NCBI RefSeq assembly: GCF_000772045.1
Contig: NZ_CP009754.1
Location: forward strand, 5,394,001-5,458,000
DNA from: Streptomyces sp. CCM_MD2014
GTDB taxonomy: Bacteria > Actinomycetota > Actinomycetes > Streptomycetales > Streptomycetaceae
Length of the DNA: 64,000 nt
Reading direction: 5' to 3'
Shown piece after piece: positions 6,677-14,389 of this stretch. Each line of letters opens with the position of its first letter. Position 1 is the stretch's first letter. Both the position numbers and the translations under genes were made by a program. The notes beneath the pieces were generated by a model. It was not told the DNA's origin, did no database searches, and saw only the letters and a program-made list of their open reading frames with translations.

Positions 6677-9003
6677 TGGCCGCACAGGCTCAACAGGATT
6701 CAGCGGTCGACTCGGCGCACGACCCCGTACGACAGGACTCCGCGCGGGAGGACTCCGTACGGGAGCGAGAGATCGGCGTGGAACAGGCGCACCTGGACCG
6801 GGTGTACCGACGTCTCGAGGAGAAGATCCACGAGGCGGAGTTCCTCATGCACGACGCCGCCCAGCGCGGCCATGTCGGCACGCCCGGCGCCCTCGCCGAG
6901 CGCGACGCCCAGGTCTTCCGGGCCGGTATCCACCTCAACCGCCTGAACAACGAGTTCGAGGACTTCCTCTTCGGCCGCATCGACCTGCTCCTCGGCAAGG
7001 ACGGCAAGAAGGGCCCGGACGGCGCGTACACGGCGGTCGAGCCCGCCGAGGGCGCCCTCGAGCCCGACGGCACCGCGGACATCGCCGAGACCCTGCATAT
7101 CGGCCGCATCGGCGTCCTCGACGAGGACTACGCGCCGCTGGTCATCGACTGGCGGGCGCCCGCCGCCGCCCCCTTCTACCGGTCCACGCCGGTCGAACCG
7201 GGCCGGGTCGTGCGCCGCCGGGTGATCCGCTCCAAGGGGCGGCGCGTCCTCGGCGTCGAGGACGACCTGATGCGGCCCGAGATCACCGCCCGCCTGGACG
7301 GCGAGGAGCTGGCGGTCGTCGGCGACGGCGCCCTGATGGCCGCCCTCGGCCAGGCCCGCACCCACTCCATGCGGGACATCGTGGCCTCCATCCAGGCCGA
7401 GCAGGACCAGGTGATCCGCGCCCCCGCCGCCTCCGTGACCTACGTCGAGGGCGGCCCCGGCACCGGCAAGACCGCCGTCGCCCTGCACCGCGCGGCCTAC
7501 CTGCTCTACCAGGACCGGCGCCGCTACGCGGGCGGCATCCTGATCGTCTCGCCGACCCCGCTGCTCGTGGCGTACACCGAGGGCGTGCTGCCCTCCCTGG
7601 GCGAGGAGGGCCAGGTCGCCATCCGCGCGATCGGCTCCCTGGTCGACGGCGCGGAGGCCACGCTGTACGACTCCCCGGCCACCGCCCGCGCCAAGGGCTC
7701 CTCCCGCATGCTGCGCGTGCTGCGCAAGGCCGCGCGCGGTGCGCTGGAGCCGGCCGACTCGCCGACCCTGCTCAGGGTCGTCGCCTTCGGCCGCCGCCTC
7801 GAACTGGAGGCCGGGGAACTGGCCGGCATCCGCCGCACCGTCCTCGGCGGCACCGCCCCCGTCAACCTGCTGCGTCCCCGCGCCCGCCGGCTGCTCCTGG
7901 ACGCCCTGTGGCAGAAGTCGGGCGCCGGGGCCCGGCACACCGACCCCGAGCTCGCCGCCGAGCTGCGCTCCTCCTTCGACGAGGACGTCAGCTCCGAGGA
8001 CTCCTTCATCGCCTTCCTCGACGCCTGGTGGCCCGAGCTGACCCCGGGCGCCGTGCTGGCCGCCATGGCGGACGAGCGGCGCCTGGGCCGCTGGGCCCGG
8101 CGCGTGCTGAACGCGGGTGAGGTGCGCAAGGTGGCCCGTTCGCTGCGGCGCGAGGGGTACTCCGTGCACGACATCGCCCTGCTCGACGAGCTCCAGGCGA
8201 TCGTCGGCACCCCGGCCCGCCCCCGCAAGCGGCGCGAGCAGGACCCGCTGGACCAGCTCACCGGCCTGGAGGAGCTGATGCCGCAGCGCGAGGAGACCCA
8301 GTGGGAGCGCGCCGAGCGCCTCGCCCAGGAGCGCACCGAGTACGCCCACGTCATCGTGGACGAGGCCCAGGACCTCACGCCCATGCAGTGGCGGATGGTC
8401 GGCCGCCGCGGCCGGCACGCCACCTGGACCGTCGTCGGCGACCCGGCCCAGTCCTCCTGGTCCGACCCCGACGAGGCGGCCGCGGCCCGTGACGAGGCCC
8501 TCGGCACCCGGCCGCGCCGCCGCTTCGAGCTGACCGTGAACTACCGCAACCCGGCCGAGATCGCCGAGCTGGCGGCCAAGGTCCTCGCCCTGGCCATGCC
8601 CGGCTCGCAGTCCCCGTCGGCCGTGCGCTCGACCGGCGTGGAACCGCGTTTCGCGGTGGCGGAGGACTCCCTCGCCGAGACGGTCCGCGCCGAGGCGGCC
8701 CGGCTGCTCGGCCTCGTCGACGGCACCGTCGGCGTCGTCGTCGCCATGAACCGGCGCGAGGAGGCCCGGCGCTGGCTGGACGGGCTCGGCGACCGCGTGG
8801 TGGCGCTGGGCAGCCTGGAGGCCAAGGGCCTGGAGTACGACGCCACGGTCGTCGTCTCCCCGGCCGAGATCGCCGACGAGTCGCCCGCCGGGCTGCGCGT
8901 GCTGTACGTCGCCCTGACCCGGGCCACGCAGCAGCTGACGGTCGTCTCGTGCGAGCGGGACGAGCCGGACGCCGCGGGGGTGCCGGACCTGCTGCGCGAC
9001 TGA
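6676..9003 (+). CDS. helD: HelD-type RNA polymerase-associated helicase/ATPase
   Basis: The 775-residue superfamily 1 protein has an N-terminal coiled-coil-like segment at residues ~32-105 (EQAHLDRVYRRLEEKIHEAE), the arm HelD inserts into RNA polymerase. The 1A/2A motor has Walker A GGPGTGKT at 259-266, Walker B DEAQD near 562 (VDEAQDLTPMQW), NYRNPAEIAELA, and C-terminal LEAKGLEYDATVVV and VALTRATQQL. HelD proteins strip stalled or inhibitor-bound RNA polymerase from DNA, and the HelR subgroup gives rifampicin tolerance. I saw no rifamycin-associated element upstream, so plain HelD is favoured. Its start codon lies in a possible masking hairpin. Confidence 0.85.
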   Translation: MAAQAQQDSAVDSAHDPVRQDSAREDSVREREIGVEQAHLDRVYRRLEEKIHEAEFLMHDAAQRGHVGTPGALAERDAQVFRAGIHLNRLNNEFEDFLFGRIDLLLGKDGKKGPDGAYTAVEPAEGALEPDGTADIAETLHIGRIGVLDEDYAPLVIDWRAPAAAPFYRSTPVEPGRVVRRRVIRSKGRRVLGVEDDLMRPEITARLDGEELAVVGDGALMAALGQARTHSMRDIVASIQAEQDQVIRAPAASVTYVEGGPGTGKTAVALHRAAYLLYQDRRRYAGGILIVSPTPLLVAYTEGVLPSLGEEGQVAIRAIGSLVDGAEATLYDSPATARAKGSSRMLRVLRKAARGALEPADSPTLLRVVAFGRRLELEAGELAGIRRTVLGGTAPVNLLRPRARRLLLDALWQKSGAGARHTDPELAAELRSSFDEDVSSEDSFIAFLDAWWPELTPGAVLAAMADERRLGRWARRVLNAGEVRKVARSLRREGYSVHDIALLDELQAIVGTPARPRKRREQDPLDQLTGLEELMPQREETQWERAERLAQERTEYAHVIVDEAQDLTPMQWRMVGRRGRHATWTVVGDPAQSSWSDPDEAAAARDEALGTRPRRRFELTVNYRNPAEIAELAAKVLALAMPGSQSPSAVRSTGVEPRFAVAEDSLAETVRAEAARLLGLVDGTVGVVVAMNRREEARRWLDGLGDRVVALGSLEAKGLEYDATVVVSPAEIADESPAGLRVLYVALTRATQQLTVVSCERDEPDAAGVPDLLRD

Positions 9004-9041
9004 GGGGGCGGACCCGACCGAGCGGGCGGGTCCGCTCCACG

Positions 9042-9078
9042 CGAGAGGCCCGCGCCGTCGGACGGCGCGGGCCTCTCG
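9042..9078. terminator. Strong hairpin terminator after helD
   Basis: Perfect 18-bp arms (9042-9059 and 9061-9078, centred on G9060) follow the helD stop by 38 bp. They are followed by CTCTTCGCGTCTTCGTTT, a loosely T-rich tail. Confidence 0.85.
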
Positions 9079-9098
9079 CTCTTCGCGTCTTCGTTTAG

Positions 9099-9189
9099 GT
9101 GGCACCGACCCGCCATGCTCGCCTCGCGGCAAGTGGTCGCTCGTAGCGACGAAGGTTGGGCCCGGGGGCTTGGATCGAGCCGGTGCCAC
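9099..9189 (+). ncRNA. Candidate structured leader or small RNA upstream of malic enzyme
   Basis: GTGGCACCG (9099-9107) is the exact complement of CGGTGCCAC (9181-9189), closing a 73-nt interior. The interior contains a perfect hairpin GTCGCT-CGT-AGCGAC (9136-9150) and further C/G-rich pairing options. The element starts 20 bp after the helD terminator and ends about 250 bp before the malic enzyme start. I do not recognise a known riboswitch class. The rest of the gap (9190-9442) shows only a GAAC-AAAAA-GTTC mini-hairpin. The pairing is strand-neutral, so a minus-strand RNA is possible. Confidence 0.35.
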
Positions 9190-9442
9190 GTCCAAGGTAA
9201 CAAACGATCCCCGCAAGACAATTCCCGTCCCGCGGGTTCCTTTCGCCGCCCGGGCACGTGCCGCCCGCCACTTCCGCAGACCCCTTCCCCCGACGGGCTA
9301 CTTCTCGTATGGTGGAAGTCGTTTTCCGAAATCGGAGCGAACAAAAAGTTCGCAATCCGGGGCGGCTACCGCGTACTCGGTGGTAGGTGCGACGATCGGA
9401 CGGCACAACCCAGTTACACGGTGAAAGCAGAGGAAGTCGGCC

Positions 9443-10858
9443 ATGGCAACGGCGCCCAGCGTCTCCTACTCGATGACGGTCCGACTGGAGGTGCCCGCGG
9501 GCGGAACCGCCGTCTCGCAGCTCACCACAGCGGTGGAGTCCGCCGGCGGCTCGGTCACCGGCCTCGACGTCACGGCCTCCGGCCACGACAAGCTCCGCAT
9601 CGACGTCACCATCGCGGCCGGCTCGACCTCCCACGCCGACGAGATCGTGGAGAAGCTGCGCGGCATCGAGGGCGTCAGCCTGGGCAAGGTCTCCGACCGT
9701 ACCTTCCTCATGCACCTCGGCGGCAAGATCGAGATGGCGTCCAAGCACCCCATCCGCAACCGCGACGACCTGTCCATGGTCTACACGCCCGGCGTGGCCC
9801 GCGTCTGCATGGCGATCGCCGAGAACCCCGAGGACGCCCGCCGCCTCACCATCAAGCGCAACTCCGTTGCGGTCGTGACGGACGGCTCCGCCGTCCTCGG
9901 CCTCGGCAACATCGGCCCGAAGGCGGCGCTGCCGGTGATGGAGGGCAAGGCGGCCCTGTTCAAGCGGTTCGCCGGCATCGACGCCTGGCCGATCTGCCTC
10001 GACACCCAGGACACCGACGCGATCGTCGAGATCGTCAAGGCCATCGCCCCGGGCTTCGCCGGCATCAACCTCGAGGACATCTCCGCCCCCCGCTGCTTCG
10101 AGATCGAGGCCCGGCTGCGCGAGGCCCTCGACATCCCCGTCTTCCACGACGACCAGCACGGCACCGCCATCGTCGTCCTCGCCGCGCTGACCAACGCCCT
10201 GCGCGTGGTGGACAAGCCGATCGAGAACGTACGGGTCGTCATGTCCGGCGCCGGCGCCGCCGGTACGGCCATCCTGAAGCTGCTGCTGGCCGCGGGCGTC
10301 AAGAACGCCGTCGTCGCCGACATCCACGGCGTCGTGCACGCCGGCCGCGCCGACCTGGTCGACGCCGCCCCTCAGTCCGCGCTGCGCTGGATCGCCGACA
10401 ACACCAACCCCGAGGGCCTCACCGGCACCCTCAAGGAGGCCGTGCACGGCGCCGACGTCTTCATCGGCGTCTCCGCGCCGAACGTCCTCGACGGCGACGA
10501 CGTGGCCGCCATGGCCGACGGCGCGATCGTGTTCGCGCTCGCGAACCCCGACCCCGAGGTGGACCCGGCGATCGCCCGCGAGACGGCCGCGGTCGTCGCC
10601 ACCGGCCGCTCGGACTTCCCGAACCAGATCAACAACGTGCTGGTCTTCCCCGGTGTGTTCCGCGGCCTGCTGGACGCCCAGTCCCGCACCGTCAACACCG
10701 AGATGATGCTGGCCGCCGCGCACGCCCTCGCGGACGTGGTGACCGAGGACGAGCTCAACCCGAACTACGTCATCCCCAGCGTCTTCAACGACAAGGTCGC
10801 CGGTGCCGTCGCGGGCGCCGTGCGGGAGGCGGCGAAGGCCGCCGGAGTGGTGGCGTAG
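9443..10858 (+). CDS. NAD-dependent malic enzyme with ACT domain
   Basis: The 471-residue enzyme catalyses oxidative decarboxylation of malate to pyruvate. Residues 1-85 form an ACT-like regulatory domain (VRLEVPAGGTAVSQLTTAVE). The malic N-domain has RDDLSMVYTPGVARVC, then DGSAVLGLGNIGP and VFHDDQHGTAIV. The Rossmann domain carries VVMSGAGAAGTAI and ends FPNQINNVLVFPGVFRG. Length and domain order match the short prokaryotic malic enzymes, and in S. coelicolor the orthologue at this locus is, as I recall, the NAD-dependent form. AGAGGAAG precedes the ATG. It supplies pyruvate for acetyl-CoA and lipid or polyketide metabolism. Confidence 0.92.
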   Translation: MATAPSVSYSMTVRLEVPAGGTAVSQLTTAVESAGGSVTGLDVTASGHDKLRIDVTIAAGSTSHADEIVEKLRGIEGVSLGKVSDRTFLMHLGGKIEMASKHPIRNRDDLSMVYTPGVARVCMAIAENPEDARRLTIKRNSVAVVTDGSAVLGLGNIGPKAALPVMEGKAALFKRFAGIDAWPICLDTQDTDAIVEIVKAIAPGFAGINLEDISAPRCFEIEARLREALDIPVFHDDQHGTAIVVLAALTNALRVVDKPIENVRVVMSGAGAAGTAILKLLLAAGVKNAVVADIHGVVHAGRADLVDAAPQSALRWIADNTNPEGLTGTLKEAVHGADVFIGVSAPNVLDGDDVAAMADGAIVFALANPDPEVDPAIARETAAVVATGRSDFPNQINNVLVFPGVFRGLLDAQSRTVNTEMMLAAAHALADVVTEDELNPNYVIPSVFNDKVAGAVAGAVREAAKAAGVVA

Positions 10859-11211
10859 GTTCCCCCGGCCGGGGAAGGCGGTCCATGGCGTGGTGGTGAG
10901 GATCACCACGGCGGGCCGCCGCTCCGGCGCGTCGCGGGATGTCGGGCCTCGGATCGCCCTCTAGGGTTGCGCAAGGCTCAGGCCCTCTCGGCGTGTGACT
11001 CCCAAGGGTGCTCTCACGACCTCCTGGGGGTGCCGGATTGGCTTTACCGCCGCAGGTGGAGGCAGGATGCCTCCCTGGGCGCGAGGGTCTGACGACCGAC
11101 CCGGGTCCGGGGAATGTCAGAGGGCCCTGGCAGCATCGGCATCGCTGTGCCCAACATGCGGCTCCGCCGCGTGGCACGCCTCAACGGCAAGAAGAACACG
11201 GGAGTAACAAC
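10859..11211 (+). promoter_or_regulatory. Intergenic region and hupA leader
   Basis: There is no gene in this 353-bp stretch. A short hairpin TTCCCC/GGGGAA (10860-10876) may end the malic enzyme mRNA. A TAGGGT hexamer at 10962-10967 could be a -10 element, giving a ~240-nt hupA leader. The leader contains the hairpin GGAGGCA-GGA-TGCCTCC (11058-11074) and several GC-rich arms near the start. No riboswitch class is recognised. Confidence 0.4.
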
Positions 11212-11493
11212 ATGAACCGCAGTGAGCTGGTGGCCGCGCTGGCCGACCGCGCCGAGGTGACCCGCAAGGACGCCGACGCCGTGCTGGCCGCGTTCGCCGA
11301 GGTTGTCGGCGACATCGTCTCCAAGGGCGACGAGAAGGTCACCATCCCCGGCTTCCTGACCTTCGAGCGCACCCACCGTGCCGCTCGCACCGCCCGCAAC
11401 CCGCAGACCGGCGACCCGATCCAGATCCCCGCCGGGTACAGCGTCAAGGTTTCGGCGGGCTCCAAGCTCAAGGAAGCCGCCAAGGGCAAGTAA
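11212..11493 (+). CDS. hupA: HU-type nucleoid protein HupA
   Basis: The 93-residue protein is a canonical short HU: MNRSELVAALADRAEVTRKDADAVL forms the dimerising helices, followed by KVTIPGFLTFERTHRAARTARNPQTGDPIQIPAGYSV. The RNPQTG tip of the DNA-inserting arm is intact. It lacks the Lys/Ala-rich tail of the second, sporulation-type Streptomyces HU, so it is the vegetative form. It compacts and bends DNA. A GGAG RBS sits 7 nt upstream. The gene is monocistronic, facing murA across a very strong terminator. Confidence 0.95.
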   Translation: MNRSELVAALADRAEVTRKDADAVLAAFAEVVGDIVSKGDEKVTIPGFLTFERTHRAARTARNPQTGDPIQIPAGYSVKVSAGSKLKEAAKGK

Positions 11494-11578
11494 GCGCTCC
11501 GCTCGGAGTGCCGGGGACTGCGCGGGGCGTTCGTTCGGGATGCGGCCGTTTCGCGGCTGCCGGGCCGTCCGCGGCTGG

Positions 11579-11611
11579 TCGCGCAGTTCCCCGCGCCCCT
11601 TGCAGGGGCGC
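11579..11611. repeat. Interspersed palindromic repeat, copy 1
   Basis: The 22-nt core at 11579-11600 (TCGCGCAGTTCC...GCGCCCCT) is identical to 43738-43759. Its end folds back as GCGCCCCT (11593-11600) with AGGGGCGC (11604-11611). This motif is, from memory, a frequent intergenic repeat in Streptomyces chromosomes. Here it lies between the hupA stop and the convergent terminator. Confidence 0.65.
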
Positions 11612-11616
11612 TCGTC

Positions 11617-11670
11617 TCAACGCCGGTGGGGCGGTCACCCGGATTCGGGTGACCGCCCCACCGGCGTTGA
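11617..11670. terminator. 25-bp perfect bidirectional terminator between hupA and murA
   Basis: Arms 11617-11641 and 11646-11670 are exact 25-nt complements around the tetraloop GATT. They sit between two convergent genes, 10 bp from the murA stop. It should stop transcription from both sides. Confidence 0.9.
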
Positions 11671-11679
11671 GTGCGTGTG

Positions 11680-13026
11680 TCAGCCCAGGGCCTTGCCCGG
11701 GAGTTCCACCTTCGCGCCCAGCTCGACGAGCTTGTCCATGAAGTTCTCGTAGCCGCGGTTGATCAGGTCGATGCCGTGGACGCGGGAGGTGCCCTGGGCC
11801 GCGAGGGCGGCGATCAGGTACGAGAAGCCGCCGCGCAGGTCCGGGATGACCAGGTCGGCGCCCTCCAGCTTCGTCGGCCCGGAGACCACGGCCGAGTGCA
11901 GGAAGTTGCGCTGGCCGAAGCGGCAGTCGGAGCCGCCGAGGCATTCGCGGTAGAGCTGGATGTGGGCGCCCATCTGGTTGAGCGCCGAGGTGAAGCCCAG
12001 CCGGGACTCGTACACCGTCTCGTGGACGATGGACAGGCCCGTGGCCTGCGTCAGGGCGACCACCAGGGGCTGCTGCCAGTCCGTCTGGAAGCCCGGGTGC
12101 ACGTCCGTCTCCAGGGCGATGGACTTCAGCCGGCCGCCCGGGTGCCAGAAGCGGATGCCCTCGTCGTCGATCTCGAACGCGCCGCCCACCTTCCGGAAGG
12201 TGTTCAGGAACGTCATCATCGAGCGCTGCTGGGCCCCGCGGACGTAGACGTTGCCCTCGGTGGCCAGCGCCGCGGAGGCCCAGGAGGCGGCCTCCAGGCG
12301 GTCCGAGAGGGCACGGTGGGTGTAGCCGCCCAGCTCGTCCACGCCGGTGACGCGGATCGTGCGGTCGGTGTCCATGGCGATGATCGCGCCCATTTTCTGC
12401 AGGACGCAGATCAGGTCCTCGATCTCCGGCTCCACGGCCGCGTTGGACAGCTCCGTGACGCCCTCGGCGAGCACGGCGGTCAGCAGCACCTGCTCGGTGG
12501 CGCCGACGGACGGGTACGGCAGCCGGATCTTCGTGCCGCGCAGCCGCTGCGGGGCCTCCAGGTACTGGCCGTCCGCCCGCTTCTCGATCTTCGCGCCGAA
12601 CTGCCGCAGCACGTCGAAGTGGAAGTCGATGGGCCGGCCGCCGATGTCGCAGCCGCCCAGGCCCGGGATGAAGGCGTGCCCGAGACGGTGCAGCAGCGGG
12701 CCGCAGAACAGGATGGGGATGCGCGACGAGCCCGCGTGGGCATCGATGTCGGCGACGTTCGCGCTCTCCACATGGGTCGGGTCCATGACCAGCTCGCCGG
12801 GCTCCTCGCCCGGACGGACGGTCACCCCGTGCAGCTGCAGCAGTCCGCGTACGACCCGCACGTCGCGGATGTCCGGCACGTTGCGCAGCCGGCTCGGCGC
12901 GCTGCCCAGCAGGGCGGCCACCATGGCCTTCGGCACGAGGTTCTTCGCACCGCGGACCCGGATCTCGCCCTCCAGTGGGGTGCCGCCGTGGACAAGCAGT
13001 ACGTCATCAGCGCCGTTGACGGTCAT
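11680..13026 (-). CDS. murA: UDP-N-acetylglucosamine 1-carboxyvinyltransferase MurA
   Basis: The 448-residue enzyme transfers enolpyruvate from PEP to UDP-GlcNAc, the first committed step of peptidoglycan synthesis in the cytoplasm. The RVRGAKN motif (K28, N29) and repeated inside-out alpha/beta units are present. The catalytic loop reads GLGGCDIGGRPIDFH with C126, the residue alkylated by fosfomycin, where mycobacterial MurA has Asp. The position after it is Asp rather than the Thr or Ala usual in other bacteria. It ends with INRGYENFMDKLVELGAKV, typical of the family. The gene is transcribed alone, convergent to hupA and divergent from the YqgE gene. Confidence 0.93.
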   Translation of the reverse strand: MTVNGADDVLLVHGGTPLEGEIRVRGAKNLVPKAMVAALLGSAPSRLRNVPDIRDVRVVRGLLQLHGVTVRPGEEPGELVMDPTHVESANVADIDAHAGSSRIPILFCGPLLHRLGHAFIPGLGGCDIGGRPIDFHFDVLRQFGAKIEKRADGQYLEAPQRLRGTKIRLPYPSVGATEQVLLTAVLAEGVTELSNAAVEPEIEDLICVLQKMGAIIAMDTDRTIRVTGVDELGGYTHRALSDRLEAASWASAALATEGNVYVRGAQQRSMMTFLNTFRKVGGAFEIDDEGIRFWHPGGRLKSIALETDVHPGFQTDWQQPLVVALTQATGLSIVHETVYESRLGFTSALNQMGAHIQLYRECLGGSDCRFGQRNFLHSAVVSGPTKLEGADLVIPDLRGGFSYLIAALAAQGTSRVHGIDLINRGYENFMDKLVELGAKVELPGKALG

Positions 13027-13250
13027 GAATCTCGCGTTCCGTGGGGTTGGGCAGGGGCCAGAAGGGAAAGGGTAATCGTCTTGTACCCCCCTTCAGGGCG
13101 CCTCCGCACGGTCCGGCAACGTCATGGATTTGTCACAACACGTGGCGTTCACGGGCGCGTACAGGGGGTCACGGCCGAGCGGCGTGCGCGGGTGCGTGTT
13201 CACCCCCGTGCCTCCGATTGCCTCCCCACGGAAGGGGAACATGCGGGATC

Positions 13251-13832
13251 ATGTCTGGCATGACCGAGGTGTCCTCGCTCACGGGGCGGCTGCTCGTGGC
13301 AACGCCCGCCCTGGCGGACCCGAACTTCGAGCGTGCGGTGGTGCTCCTCCTCGACCACGACGAGGAGGGCTCCCTCGGTGTCGTCCTCAACCGTCCCACA
13401 CCGGTCGACGTGGGCGACATCCTGGAGGACTGGGCGGAGCTGGCCGGCGAGCCGGGCGTCGTCTTCCAGGGCGGCCCGGTCTCGCTGGACTCGGCCCTCG
13501 GCGTCGCCGTCGTCCCCGGCGGGGCGACCGGCGAGCGGGCGCCGCTGGGCTGGCGCCGGGTGCACGGCGCGATCGGCCTGGTCGACCTGGAGGCACCGCC
13601 GGAGCTGCTGGCGCCGGCCGTGGGCGCCCTGCGGATCTTCGCCGGGTACGCGGGCTGGGGACCCGGCCAGCTGGAGGACGAGCTGACCGAGGGCGCCTGG
13701 TACGTGGTCGAGTCCGAGCCCGGCGACGTCTCCTCGCCGTTTCCCGAGAGACTCTGGCGCGAGGTGCTGCGCCGCCAGCGGGGCGACCTGGCGATGGTGG
13801 CGACGTACCCGGACGACCCGTCGCTCAACTGA
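13251..13832 (+). CDS. YqgE/AlgH family protein
   Basis: The ~193-residue protein has LTGRLLVATPALADPNFERAVVLLLDHDEEGSLGVVLNRP, a hallmark of YqgE/AlgH (UPF0301), then GGPVSLDSALGVAV and FAGYAGWGPGQLEDEL. The molecular role is unsettled; AlgH in Pseudomonas affects alginate regulation. ATG 13251 is used because an AAGGGGA stretch lies 12 nt upstream. The next in-frame ATG at 13260 (MTEVSS) is the start I recall for orthologues. It is followed after ~30 bp by the DUF3039 gene. Confidence 0.88.
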   Translation: MSGMTEVSSLTGRLLVATPALADPNFERAVVLLLDHDEEGSLGVVLNRPTPVDVGDILEDWAELAGEPGVVFQGGPVSLDSALGVAVVPGGATGERAPLGWRRVHGAIGLVDLEAPPELLAPAVGALRIFAGYAGWGPGQLEDELTEGAWYVVESEPGDVSSPFPERLWREVLRRQRGDLAMVATYPDDPSLN

Positions 13833-13848
13833 AGCGTGTGAGCTTCAG

Positions 13849-13854
13849 TACCCT
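13849..13854 (+). promoter_or_regulatory. Possible leaderless -10 for the DUF3039 gene
   Basis: TACCCT lies 8 nt before the ATG at 13863, which has no Shine-Dalgarno. This fits a TANNNT -10 with transcription starting at or next to the start codon. Confidence 0.4.
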
Positions 13855-13862
13855 TGGCGGTT

Positions 13863-14147
13863 ATGAGCACTCTCGAGCCCGAGCGCGGGACAGGTACGGG
13901 AACCCTCGTCGAGCCGACGCCGCAGACGTCCCACGGCGACGGCGATCACGAGCGCTTCGCGCATTACGTCCAGAAGGACAAGATCATGGCGAGCGCCCTC
14001 GACGGCACCCCCGTCGTGGCGCTGTGCGGCAAGGTCTGGGTACCGGGCCGCGACCCGAAGAAGTATCCCGTCTGCCCCATGTGCAAGGAGATCTACGAAT
14101 CCATGAGCGGCGGCGGGGACGAGGGCAAGGGCGGCGACAAGAAGTAG
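13863..14147 (+). CDS. DUF3039 protein
   Basis: This is a small, 94-residue protein. The N-terminal ~35 residues are disordered (TLEPERGTGTGTLVEPTPQT). The conserved core is HERFAHYVQKDKIMASALDGTPVVALCGKVWVP...YPVCPMCKEIYESM. The Cys of ALCGKVW and the pair in CPMC could bind a metal, as in a small zinc ribbon. A Gly/Lys tail follows. The family is widespread in actinobacteria, has no known function, and commonly sits beside YqgE. No RBS is visible, so a leaderless message is possible. Confidence 0.85.
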   Translation: MSTLEPERGTGTGTLVEPTPQTSHGDGDHERFAHYVQKDKIMASALDGTPVVALCGKVWVPGRDPKKYPVCPMCKEIYESMSGGGDEGKGGDKK

Positions 14148-14180
14148 CGCCTCTGCCCGTAAGGACCTCTCAGAACTTCC

Positions 14181-14224
14181 CGAAGGCCCCCGGAGTGTGC
14201 CCGCGCGCACTCCGGGGGCCTTCG
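14181..14224 (+). terminator. Terminator after the DUF3039 gene
   Basis: CGAAGGCCCCCGGAGTG (14181-14197) pairs perfectly with 14208-14224 around a 10-nt loop. It lies ~35 bp after the stop codon. Confidence 0.85.
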
Positions 14225-14279
14225 TGCGCCGGGGCGGAGCCGGCACCCCGACGGCGCTGACTCACCAAGAGGTTTACGA

Positions 14280-14295
14280 ACTGGTTCAGACCTCT
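14280..14295. promoter_or_regulatory. Probable DasR-binding site (dre) before the sugar ABC operon
   Basis: ACTGGTTCAGACCTCT matches 13 of 16 positions of ACTGGTCTAGACCACT-type DasR responsive elements. It lies 95 bp before the binding-protein gene. DasR is the GntR-family GlcNAc-responsive repressor of Streptomyces, and three better sites occur at the PTS genes in this same window. A longer inverted pair, AAGAGGT...ACCTCTT, encloses it. Confidence 0.6.
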
Positions 14296-14352
14296 TGTGG
14301 ACAGGTTCATGTCTCCCTACGCTCCTGGGTGTTGTGCAGAGCGAAACCGTCA

Positions 14353-14367
14353 TTGCATATGTTGCAA
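14353..14367. promoter_or_regulatory. Inverted-repeat operator overlapping a -10-like hexamer
   Basis: TTGCATATGTTGCAA has 5-bp arms around TATGT and includes TATGTT (14358-14363), a plausible -10. It is 22 bp before the start codon. Its spacing and symmetry suit a LacI- or ROK-type local repressor, but no such gene is adjacent. Confidence 0.5.
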
Positions 14368-14389
14368 CGCACGCCCGGAGGAAGACTCC

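Noticed and set aside
9111..9189. A rifamycin-associated element, which would mark the upstream motor as HelR
   Set aside because: No GGGGCTTGC-type inverted repeat was found near helD. The GGGGGCTTGG at 9164-9173 lacks its partner and lies downstream of the gene.
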